Counted from the stretch's first letter, positions 1-5,814 are shown. The stretch: 6,120 nt of DNA from Acidilobaceae archaeon (GCA_026985435.1 JALSQL010000162.1:1-6120), one strand, 5' to 3'. A program made the numbers and translations. Notes: a model not told the origin generated them from the letters alone.

Positions 1-2
1 AT

Positions 3-1400
3 CACCCTGAAGGCTATGAGTGCCACCGCTATCTGCGGGTAGGCGGTGAGCAACACCAGGGGCAGCATGCCCAGGTAGACCGCCAGCAGCCCCCTCCAGC
101 CCAGCCTCCTCGGCTTCCTCTCGCCTATCCTCTGCCTCGTCATAGCGTACTGGCGCAGGCCCACGAAGCTCTTCGCCGCCAGGAAGCCCGTCGCGGCTAT
201 CCCCAGGAGTATCACGCCGAGCGCCGCTATCTCGGGCATCACGCCGCCGTACTGGGTTAGGAGGAGGTGGTAGATCTTCGGGCTTATCATGTTCCACTGC
301 TGGAAGACTATCGGGGCCCCCAGGTCCTCGAGGCTGTATATGAAGACCAGCGTTGAGCCAGCCATTATGCCGGGCAGCGCCAGGGGCAGGGTCACGTTGA
401 AGAACATCCTCAGGCCCCTGGCGCCCAGGTTCTCGGCCTGCTCCTCCATGCTGGGGTCGACGTTCAGGAAGCTGGCGTAGGCGTTCAGGTAGACTATCGG
501 GTAGAACGCCATTATCTGCGCCACCGTGACGCCCGCGAGGCCCGTTATCTCCACCTTGTAGCCCGTCAGCTTCTGGCTCACTATTGCGAGGAGCCCGCTG
601 GGGCCGAGGAGGGTCTTTATGGCGTAGGCGTTGATGAAGGGCGTGACGAGCATGGGGATGAGGACTAGTATCCTGAACGCGTTCTTACCCGGGAAGTCGT
701 AGCGGGCCATGACCGCTGCCACGAGGGTGCCGAGGAGGGTCGCGGCGGCCGTCACGATCGTCGAGTTTATGAGTGAGTTGAGGACGGCCCCGTAGCTCTT
801 ACCGTCTACGACAACGAGGCCGACCCTATGGTACACGGCGACCGCCCGGTCCCCCGGCACCCCCCGGGGGTTCACGTAGACGGGGCTCGTGAGTATGTCC
901 CTAAACCAGTCCAGCCCCAGGCCGTGCGGCGTGTAGAAGGAGTACACGAGCAGCAGACCCAGCGGCACAACGAGGAACACCGAGAGGTACGAGGCCGAGA
1001 ACCCGGCGAAGCCGAGTATGAGCCTATCACCCACACCAACCCCCGACTCCCCGCCCCCCCGTGATGTTAGCCTGGCCGCCGCGACCGCCGCTATGACCGG
1101 GGTGAGGAGCACCGCCAGGGCGCCGGGCGCCCCCGAGAGGCCCAGTATGAGGGCCAGCGCCACGTAGAGCCCGCCGTAGATGGAGAGGAACCCTAGGCTC
1201 ATCGAGAACCTCAGCCTGTAGCGGTCGAGCCCCAGCGCGTAGCCCGCTATCCCCACCGCAGCCGATGCCGCCAGGGCCGCAGCCAGCCCGGGCCTGCCGC
1301 TATTGGAGAGTAGGGCTAGGTAGGCCGCAGCAGTCAGGGCGCCCGCTAGGAGTAGGTGGGAGAGGCGGAGCTTCCTGCCGGCGAGGCGGTGGGTTGCCAT
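3..1400 (-). CDS. ABC transporter permease, fused iron(III)/FbpB-like type with extra N-terminal helices; incomplete at left edge
   Basis: This is an inner-membrane channel subunit of a binding-protein-dependent importer. I translated 466 codons from the ATG at 1400-1398 with no stop before the edge. The diagnostic feature is the permease EAA loop at residues 320-339: E320-Q-A, G326, then V336-T-L338-P339. This matches EAA-x3-G-x9-I-x-LP with Val for Ile, and PGI follows at 343-345. This loop contacts the ATPase. Canonical helices lie at about 130-153, 206-232, 242-264, 289-311, 346-365 and 388-411, with a polar external loop at 154-205. A new helix at about 436-465 looks like the start of a second permease half, as in FbpB-type fused permeases, and most of that half lies off the window. 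Unusually, four hydrophobic segments (about 17-32, 38-57, 66-88, 92-109) precede the canonical domain. GTG directly precedes the ATG, and GTG at 1034 is a weaker alternative. The binding-protein gene is 83 bases upstream. The family is secure; the substrate is unknown. Confidence 0.9.
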   Translation of the reverse strand, partial: MATHRLAGRKLRLSHLLLAGALTAAAYLALLSNSGRPGLAAALAASAAVGIAGYALGLDRYRLRFSMSLGFLSIYGGLYVALALILGLSGAPGALAVLLTPVIAAVAAARLTSRGGGESGVGVGDRLILGFAGFSASYLSVFLVVPLGLLLVYSFYTPHGLGLDWFRDILTSPVYVNPRGVPGDRAVAVYHRVGLVVVDGKSYGAVLNSLINSTIVTAAATLLGTLVAAVMARYDFPGKNAFRILVLIPMLVTPFINAYAIKTLLGPSGLLAIVSQKLTGYKVEITGLAGVTVAQIMAFYPIVYLNAYASFLNVDPSMEEQAENLGARGLRMFFNVTLPLALPGIMAGSTLVFIYSLEDLGAPIVFQQWNMISPKIYHLLLTQYGGVMPEIAALGVILLGIAATGFLAAKSFVGLRQYAMTRQRIGERKPRRLGWRGLLAVYLGMLPLVLLTAYPQIAVALIAFRV

Positions 1401-1418
1401 CACCAGGTACCCCGCGGT

Positions 1419-1429
1419 CCCCGTCGGGG
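1419..1429. repeat. Small inverted repeat in the leader of the permease gene
   Basis: CCCC-GTC-GGGG forms a 4-bp all-GC stem with a 3-base loop, lying between the T5/TATA island and the permease start. It would sit at or near the predicted 5' end of the permease mRNA. In DNA this GC-rich, such a short stem may be chance. Confidence 0.25.
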
Positions 1430-1447
1430 GGCCGGGGGGTTTGGGTG

Positions 1448-1455
1448 TTTAAAAA
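1448..1455 (-). promoter_or_regulatory. Candidate TATA box for the permease gene
   Basis: On the minus strand this reads TTTTTAAA, an AT island in very GC-rich DNA. Its centre is about 26 bases from position 1425, where transcription would be predicted to begin, giving a leader of about 25 bases before the permease ATG at 1400. The same T run could instead be the end signal of the binding-protein transcript, so the promoter role is uncertain. Confidence 0.4.
1451..1455 (-). terminator. T5 run downstream of the binding-protein gene
   Basis: On the minus strand, five T residues occur 29 bases after the TAG stop of the solute-binding protein gene, preceded by GC-rich sequence. Short oligo-T runs are the usual intrinsic termination signal in archaea. 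With only five T residues it would probably be leaky, which would let some transcripts continue into the permease gene. It overlaps the candidate permease TATA box. Confidence 0.4.
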
Positions 1456-1483
1456 GAGGGGTGGACTCGGGGCTGCCCGGGGG

Positions 1484-3064
1484 CTATCCTCCGATGAGCT
1501 GCTGTAGCTCCTGGTAGACCTGCTGGTACCTCTGCCGGGCTGCGGCCTCCCACGCGTTGAGATAGGCGTTCAGCACCGGCCCGTTGCGGAGCTTGTCGTT
1601 GATCTGCTTCGCGTAGTCCTCCGTGAACGTCACGTTCTGGTGGGTCTCGGGGTCCGTGAAGGTTAGGGGCTTGCCCAGCTCCGCGGCGAGCTGCTCGAAC
1701 TGCGCCTCCGTGATCTTGCCGTCGAGGTACGCCTGGGCTAGGGCTGCCCAGGTGGACTGGAGCTCCTCGTGGAGGTTGACCAGGGTCGCCAGGAAGTACT
1801 GCTGCATCGCGAACTCCCAGCTCTCGGCGCGGGCGTCGCTGAAGTTGATCCCGCTGGTGTTCTCAACCTTAACCCAGACGTCGTGGAGGTCGCCCCTCTG
1901 CTGGCCCCTCGGCGTGTCGAAGACCTTCGGGTTTATGGGCAGCCTGTTGACGTCGTCGAAGAGCCACACCTGCTGGCCGCCGTACTCGCTGAGCACCCAC
2001 GCCATGAAGGCGGCAGCCCTTATGGGGTACTTTGTGGTTGACAGCACGGCTATCGGGTCAGCGTTGACTATGGTGAGGCCCTTGGGTATTATGTACTCGG
2101 TGTTGGGGTTCTGGTGCATCGCAGTGTACCCGTAGAAGTCTATGGTGAGGCCGGCGAGTATGTCGCCACGTATGACGGCGTCCCTGACAGCGTCGCTTGC
2201 GTCGAATATCTTAGCGTTGCCAGCGAACCTCGTTATGATCTCCCAGCCCTTCTCCCAGCCGTAGGCCTGGAGTATGATCTCGTACATCCTAGTGTTGCTG
2301 GTGCTCTTAGTCGGGTCGGCCCCGCCTATGACCGGCTTGTCGGGGAGGTACATGGCGTAGGTGGGGCTGGCGAGGTCCTCCCACGTCTTGGGTATGGGCA
2401 GGCTGAGCTCCTGGGCCACCTGCTTGTTCACCGTGAACCCGAAGCTCGCGACCGCGGCCCCAACCCAGTGTATGAAGCCGTCGCCGCCCACCTTGTATGT
2501 GGGGGCGCCGCCGTACCGCTTGGGCAGCTTCGCCACCTCGTACAGCACGGCGTTGAACTCGGGGTGGGTGCTATTGTCCAGCGGCATGAGGAACCCGTTC
2601 TCGTCGAGCACGTTGAAAATCGTCGGGCCCCCGCCCCATGCCACATCGTAGCTTATACCCCTCTGCTTGGCCCTCTGCAGGTAGGTCAGCCAGAGGTCGG
2701 GGCCCAGCTGGACGAAGTTCAGGCCTGTTATGTTGAGCGCCTTAGCCACGGGGCTGTTGAGGAAGAGCTCTTTGGTGTGCTTCTGTATGGCCGCGTCGTG
2801 CCTAGTTATGATCGTGAGCTCCACACTATCATACACGGCACCCCTCTGCTTGGCGAGCTTAACCAGCTCGTCGAGCCAGGGGTACTCGCTTGAGCCGCCA
2901 GCCGCCGACGTAGCCTGGCCCCCAGCGCCTGTCGTTGCCGTGGGACTGGTAGTCGACTGGGCACCGCCTCCCCTGCCAGCCAGCAGGGCAGCGGCAGCCC
3001 CCACAACTATTATGATAATAATGGCTAGCGCGGCCAGTGCTCCCCTCTGCACCGAGCCCGGCAC
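1484..3064 (-). CDS. Extracellular solute-binding protein of an iron(III)/family-1-like ABC importer, N-terminally anchored
   Basis: This protein captures the ligand outside the cell and delivers it to the permease encoded downstream. Counting from the GTG at 3064 (526 residues), a short basic leader ending R7-G8 is followed by an uncharged stretch (9-30) rich in Ala, Ile and Val. This matches an archaeal class III (pilin-like) signal peptide cut after G8. A Thr/Ser/Gly-rich linker (34-59) precedes the globular part. The motif at 140-149 (D-V-A-W-G-G-G-P-T-I) and the segment at 291-314 (valine, G300, then D309-F-Y-G-Y) resemble the family of FbpA-like and related binding proteins, although I cannot assign the ligand. 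The C-terminal part (about 410-526) is a long, helix-prone addition beyond the roughly 340 residues usual for FbpA-like proteins. GTG at 3052-3050 is the better start (522 residues), because GGAGGTG at 3068-3062 lies 9 bases before it but overlaps the 3064 GTG. Promoter: TATAAA at 3097-3092. Confidence 0.9.
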   Translation of the reverse strand: MPGSVQRGALAALAIIIIIVVGAAAALLAGRGGGAQSTTSPTATTGAGGQATSAAGGSSEYPWLDELVKLAKQRGAVYDSVELTIITRHDAAIQKHTKELFLNSPVAKALNITGLNFVQLGPDLWLTYLQRAKQRGISYDVAWGGGPTIFNVLDENGFLMPLDNSTHPEFNAVLYEVAKLPKRYGGAPTYKVGGDGFIHWVGAAVASFGFTVNKQVAQELSLPIPKTWEDLASPTYAMYLPDKPVIGGADPTKSTSNTRMYEIILQAYGWEKGWEIITRFAGNAKIFDASDAVRDAVIRGDILAGLTIDFYGYTAMHQNPNTEYIIPKGLTIVNADPIAVLSTTKYPIRAAAFMAWVLSEYGGQQVWLFDDVNRLPINPKVFDTPRGQQRGDLHDVWVKVENTSGINFSDARAESWEFAMQQYFLATLVNLHEELQSTWAALAQAYLDGKITEAQFEQLAAELGKPLTFTDPETHQNVTFTEDYAKQINDKLRNGPVLNAYLNAWEAAARQRYQQVYQELQQLIGG

Positions 3065-3068
3065 CTCC
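3062..3068 (-). promoter_or_regulatory. Ribosome binding site that decides the binding-protein start
   Basis: On the minus strand, GGAGGTG is a full match to the archaeal anti-Shine-Dalgarno partner. It physically overlaps the upstream GTG (3064-3062) but stands 9 bases before the GTG at 3052-3050. The second GTG is therefore the likely initiator, shortening the protein by four residues to begin M-Q-R-G. Confidence 0.65.
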
Positions 3069-3091
3069 GATGGAGCGGGTGGGGGGCGGGG

Positions 3092-3097
3092 TTTATA
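3092..3097 (-). promoter_or_regulatory. TATA box of the solute-binding protein gene
   Basis: TATAAA on the minus strand. Its centre predicts a transcript start at about 3068, which is the first base of the GGAGGTG ribosome site, so the leader would be about 16 bases and consist of little but that site. No clear purine-rich BRE is seen upstream of it. Confidence 0.7.
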
Positions 3098-3123
3098 CGG
3101 TGGTGGCCCGGGGCTGGCAACAC

Positions 3124-3129
3124 TATAAA
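3124..3129 (+). promoter_or_regulatory. TATA box of the anchored GATase-like surface protein gene
   Basis: TATAAA on the plus strand. Its centre predicts transcription from about 3152, immediately before the GGTGA ribosome site at 3153-3157, for a leader of about 12 bases. It lies 26 bases from the oppositely oriented TATAAA at 3092-3097, so the two genes share one bidirectional promoter region. Confidence 0.7.
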
Positions 3130-3152
3130 CCCGCAGGCCCGCGGGGCCGCCC

Positions 3153-3157
3153 GGTGA
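3153..3157 (+). promoter_or_regulatory. Ribosome binding site supporting the GTG start at 3164
   Basis: GGTGA matches the downstream half of the archaeal Shine-Dalgarno consensus GGAGGTGA and lies 6 bases before the GTG at 3164. It favours that codon over the overlapping GTG at 3162, which is in another frame. Confidence 0.6.
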
Positions 3158-3163
3158 AGGCGT

Positions 3164-4342
3164 GTGGGCGCCTCCTACCGGTGGCTCAGGGGTGCTGCCG
3201 TGGCTACTGTGGCCGCTGCCGTCCTGCTGGCTGTGGCATCCGCCGCGTGGGCACCCACGGCTGCCGCGATGACGAGCGACGGTAAGATCGTCGTGCTCCT
3301 AGACCTGTCCCACGGCGAGAGCGACAAGTACGTCAACTATATCGTCGGCAACCTCAGCGATATAGCGGTCTTCGTCCTGCTGAAGAACGCCACACTGACG
3401 CCCGAGGTTCTGGGGAACGTTGACGTGGTCATACTGGGCCAGCCGACAGCCAGCCTGTCCTCCGACGAGATCCAGGCCCTGATAGACTGGCTCGACAGCG
3501 GCCCCCACGTGCTCTGGATAGCTGGCGATAGCGACTACGGCTCGGGCCCGCAGGTGCAGGAGATAGTGAACACCCTCCTCGAGGCGGTGGGCTCCCACCT
3601 GCGCCTCGAGACGGGCTCGGTCTACGACAACGTGCACAACGCCCAGAGGTTCTACAGGGTGCTCGGCGTCGTGAATCCCGACGACAAGCCGGAGTATAAC
3701 ACCAGCGTGATAAAGGAGGGCATAACGAAGCCTGTCCTCTACCATGGCCCCGGCGTTGTGATATGGGTCGACGACCAGGGCAACTGCCACGACCTGGCGA
3801 AGGAGGAGCTGCCCAACATGATTAGGATAGTCTGGACCTACGACACCGCCTACATAGCCGACAACAACGCGCCGCCCCTAACCTGCTACGACCCCACGGT
3901 AGACAAGAACCGCACCTTCGTAATGTTGGCGGCCGAGGTTCTGGGTGACGACATAATAGTCGCCAGCGGCGAGAGCCCCTACGGGGACTATGAGCCCACC
4001 TGGAGCTGGGAGTACTACAACGTGAGCCTCGACGGCCCCCGCTTCGTCAGCAACATGATCTCCTGGTTCAAGTGGTGGATAGCCAACGGCGGCAAGCCCC
4101 TGGAGATAACCACAACAACCACCACCCCAACCCAGACGGCGACGAGCACAGCGACCAGCACGCAGCCCGCCGGAACCACCACAAGCCAGGCCCAGACCAC
4201 CACTCCAACAGGCGGCGCCGGAGGCCAGGCCGCCACGACGACTACAACCCAGGGCAAGGGCGGCAACACAGCCCTCATAGCCGCCGCTGTTGTAATCATA
4301 ATAATCATAATAGCGGCGGCCGCCCTGGCCCTCAGGAGGTAG
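3164..4342 (+). CDS. Exported, C-terminally anchored surface protein with a class I glutamine-amidotransferase-like (ThuA/DUF4350/GldG-IFT52-type) domain
   Basis: The function is unknown, but the architecture is clear (392 residues). A Sec-type signal peptide covers residues 1-30 or 1-35 (basic start, Ala/Val core, A-W-A or A-A-A cleavage context). The globular part (about 40-305) opens with a hydrophobic strand at 41-47 and contains V86-D-V-V-I-L-G, then helix 100-110 and the strand V116-L-W-I-A-G. It closes with I264-I-V-A-S-G-E-S-P-Y followed by N297-M-I-S-W-F. This strand/helix order resembles ThuA-like and GldG/IFT52 domains. I see no nucleophilic Cys elbow, so amidotransferase activity is unlikely. 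C208 and C241 could form a disulfide. Five N-x-S/T sites (63, 75, 179, 249, 286) fit an extracellular location. A Thr-rich stalk (316-366) and an Ile/Ala anchor (370-390) ending R-R complete it. It is divergent from the binding-protein gene and shares its promoter region, so a role with the transporter is possible but inferred. Confidence 0.85.
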   Translation: MGASYRWLRGAAVATVAAAVLLAVASAAWAPTAAAMTSDGKIVVLLDLSHGESDKYVNYIVGNLSDIAVFVLLKNATLTPEVLGNVDVVILGQPTASLSSDEIQALIDWLDSGPHVLWIAGDSDYGSGPQVQEIVNTLLEAVGSHLRLETGSVYDNVHNAQRFYRVLGVVNPDDKPEYNTSVIKEGITKPVLYHGPGVVIWVDDQGNCHDLAKEELPNMIRIVWTYDTAYIADNNAPPLTCYDPTVDKNRTFVMLAAEVLGDDIIVASGESPYGDYEPTWSWEYYNVSLDGPRFVSNMISWFKWWIANGGKPLEITTTTTTPTQTATSTATSTQPAGTTTSQAQTTTPTGGAGGQAATTTTTQGKGGNTALIAAAVVIIIIIIAAAALALRR

Positions 4343-4364
4343 CGGAGCCCCCGCAGGCCACGCG

Positions 4365-4415
4365 GGCCCCAGGGGGCCTCCCTCCATTTCCATCCTTCTC
4401 TCTATCCTTCCCTCC
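4365..4415 (+). terminator. Hairpin plus pyrimidine tract ending the anchored-protein gene
   Basis: An inverted repeat GGCCCC / GGGGCC (4365-4370 and 4373-4378) lies 23 bases after the TAG stop. It is followed by about 37 bases made almost entirely of C and T (about 4379-4415), with several short T runs. Pyrimidine-rich tracts of this kind act as terminators in crenarchaea. The loop is only 2 bases, so the tract is the stronger part of the evidence. Confidence 0.5.
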
Positions 4416-4472
4416 CTGCAATCTACAATCCTCCAGGCTCCCCCGCGCCAGCGGCCCCCGGCGGCCAAGCGG

Positions 4473-4478
4473 TTATGA
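4473..4478 (+). promoter_or_regulatory. Weak TATA-like element upstream of the MFS-like gene
   Basis: TTATGA is the only AT-rich hexamer in the second part of this intergenic region. It predicts transcription from about 4502, which would give a leader of about 77 bases to the TTG at 4579 and a nearly leaderless ATG at 4503. It differs from the two clean TATAAA boxes in this window, so it is weak support. Confidence 0.25.
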
Positions 4479-4502
4479 GGCCCGGGCGGGTCGTGCCCCT
4501 AG

Positions 4503-4631
4503 ATGCGGGGGCGGGTGTGGCGAGCTGCTGTCCCAGGCGTGACCCCTAGGCGGCGCGGGGGGATGAGCGCGGCGGGGTTTGCTCACCCCCACCGACCCGC
4601 CCCCTCCACCAGCAGGCTCCGCCCCCCATAA
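4503..4631 (+). CDS. Possible 42-residue Arg-rich small ORF overlapping the MFS-like gene start
   Basis: An open frame runs from the ATG at 4503 to the TAA at 4629-4631, with a second in-frame ATG at 4563. The peptide is rich in Arg, Pro and Ala with no recognised motif, and it overlaps the start of the MFS-like gene in another frame. The ATG lies 25 bases after the TTATGA element, the spacing expected for a leaderless archaeal mRNA. GC-rich DNA produces many such frames by chance, so this is a low-confidence entry that could be an upstream leader ORF or nothing. Confidence 0.15.
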   Translation: MRGRVWRAAVPGVTPRRRGGMSAAGFAHPHRPAPSTSRLRPP

Positions 4632-5745
4632 CCCTCGGGGGGCCACCGTCGAGCCGTGGGGTCGACTCTTGGGGGCTGCCAGGGCGGGGGCGCTCCTAGG
4701 CGTCTACATGGCGGCGTGGGCCTACGCCGAGGCCGCTGCCTTCGCGGTGGCTGTGGGCCTGCTCGGCCTGGAGGGCAGGCTGTCGGCCGGGCTGCTCGGC
4801 ATGGCGGGCCTGGCGGCTGGCGGGCTGGGCATGCTGGCCCTCACACGGGCGCCGAGGCGTGCTGGCCTCCTGCTAGCCCCGCTCCCGGCGGCGGGTTTCC
4901 TGGCGTGGCTCGCCACGAGCAGCCCGGCCCCCCTGGCGTGGGCCTACCCCGTGATGGCGCTCTCCGTGGGCCTCGCGGGCGCCGCCCTCCTGGGGGGCCT
5001 CCTGGACTCGGCCCCCGCGTGGCAGTGGCGCGGGCTGGTGGCCGTCTTCAAGGCGTCGGCGGCCGCCGCGAGGGGGCTGGCGCTGGCGGCGATGCTGGCG
5101 GCTGGCGCCCCCGAGGCTGCCCTCCTCGCGGCCCTGGCCGGGGTGCCTCTGGTCTATGCCGCGGGCGCCCCCCGCCTGGCCCCGGTCCCCCAGAGGAGGC
5201 TCGAGGAGCTCTCCAGGCTGCTCGACGATCTGGCTCGCGCGCTCTCGGGCGCGCCGCCACGCCGCGTCTCGACGGGCCTCCTGGCGGCGGCCTCCCTCGC
5301 GGGGCTGGGCTTGGCTGCTGGGGCGCGGTTCCAGCTGACACCCCAGCTGGCCGGCCTCGCCCACACCAGCAGGCTCGCCGTGCTGGCGGCCCACACGGGC
5401 CTCTACGCCCTCGGCACTCTGGCAGCCGCGGGCCTGGGGCGCCTCTGGGCGACCCTCGCAGCTGGCGCCTCAGCGGCTCTCGCGGCCAGCGCCCTCGGCG
5501 GACCCTGGGCCTTCGCCGCTGTGGGCCTGCCCCTAGGCTACTCGGAGGCCACGCTGGCCCTCGCGGCGCTTGAGGCGCGCCCCTCGAGGGCGGCCTCCCT
5601 GTCGGGCCTCTCGCTGCTGGCGGCGTCGCTGGGGGTTGTCGTCTGCTCGGCCAGCCCCACCCCGCTACACGCCCTGGCAGCCCTGGCCCCCGCATCGCTG
5701 GCCGCGGCCAAGCTGGCCTCCCGGAGGGGGCCTCGCGTTCATTAG
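4579..5745 (+). CDS. Twelve-helix membrane protein, MFS transporter-like
   Basis: This is a polytopic membrane protein, probably a secondary transporter of unknown substrate. The 388-residue frame from the TTG at 4579 is extremely rich in Ala, Leu and Gly. I count about twelve hydrophobic segments: 36-62, 68-88, 95-112, 117-142, 152-175, 178-196, then 232-249, 264-286, 290-307, 309-330, 338-357 and 361-379. They fall into two sets of six around a charged loop (203-230), the layout of the major facilitator superfamily. Basic R90, R93 and R94 between helices 2 and 3, and R334/R337 before helix 11, sit where MFS loops carry conserved basic residues, but no full MFS signature is present. The start is uncertain: the TTG at 4579 has only GGGGGATGA about 13 bases upstream, while TTG at 4669 or ATG at 4708 would remove the Pro-rich N-terminus (P7-P11). 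GC content is visibly above its neighbours. The AAA ATPase gene follows 69 bases later, probably co-transcribed. Confidence 0.75.
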   Translation: MLTPTDPPPPPAGSAPHNPRGATVEPWGRLLGAARAGALLGVYMAAWAYAEAAAFAVAVGLLGLEGRLSAGLLGMAGLAAGGLGMLALTRAPRRAGLLLAPLPAAGFLAWLATSSPAPLAWAYPVMALSVGLAGAALLGGLLDSAPAWQWRGLVAVFKASAAAARGLALAAMLAAGAPEAALLAALAGVPLVYAAGAPRLAPVPQRRLEELSRLLDDLARALSGAPPRRVSTGLLAAASLAGLGLAAGARFQLTPQLAGLAHTSRLAVLAAHTGLYALGTLAAAGLGRLWATLAAGASAALAASALGGPWAFAAVGLPLGYSEATLALAALEARPSRAASLSGLSLLAASLGVVVCSASPTPLHALAALAPASLAAAKLASRRGPRVH

Positions 5746-5803
5746 GAGGCGCGGGGACGATCTGGGCTGGGAGTGGTAGTGCCACCAACAAGCATCTCTA
5801 GAA

Positions 5804-5807
5804 GGAG
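5804..5807 (+). promoter_or_regulatory. Ribosome binding site for the AAA ATPase gene
   Basis: GGAG followed by AGGGGTT lies 7 bases before the GTG at 5815. This favours that start over in-frame GTG codons at 5773, 5779 and 5824 and the ATG at 5830, none of which has a well-spaced site. No separate TATA box is visible in the 69 bases after the preceding gene. Confidence 0.5.
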
Positions 5808-5814
5808 AGGGGTT

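Larger units (their letters stand above)
4343..4578. other. Intergenic region with terminator, weak promoter and one small ORF
   Basis: These 236 bases separate the anchored surface protein from the MFS-like gene. The first part holds the hairpin and pyrimidine tract. The rest is G/C-rich and includes a weak TATA-like TTATGA at 4473-4478 and an ATG at 4503. I found no tRNA, no convincing C/D-box pair and no long gene. Longer open frames here on either strand are extensions of frames crossing the neighbouring genes and have no protein-like character. Confidence 0.6.

Noticed and set aside
2114..2893. A 259-codon open frame on the plus strand opposite the binding-protein gene
   Set aside because: It is a codon-bias shadow. 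The minus-strand frame has recognisable binding-protein motifs, a promoter and a ribosome site, while the plus frame has no domain-like pattern or initiation signals.
3003..3026. AT-rich islands at 3003-3026 and 4291-4313 that look like TATA boxes or a shared repeat (both contain ATCATAATAG)
   Set aside because: Both encode Ile/Val runs of membrane anchors using ATA, ATC and ATT codons. The similarity is explained by coding for similar peptides, and neither is placed before a start codon.
3164..3230. Class III signal peptide in the divergent surface protein (R9-G10 followed by an Ala-rich hydrophobic run)
   Set aside because: It formally fits the pattern, but the hydrophobic region ends in good Sec cleavage contexts (A-W-A, A-A-A) and the protein already has a C-terminal anchor, so ordinary Sec processing is the simpler reading.
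4480..4578. Possible C/D-box or other structured RNA in the GC-rich intergenic region
   Set aside because: A GGATGA sequence resembles part of a C box, but no CTGA D box lies at a suitable distance, and no cloverleaf or extended pairing was found.
4656..5573. Long alternative frames across the MFS-like gene on both strands (about 305 and 247 codons)
   Set aside because: They are rich in Gly, Arg and Pro without secondary-structure logic, as expected in very GC-rich DNA. Only the annotated frame gives a regular series of membrane helices.
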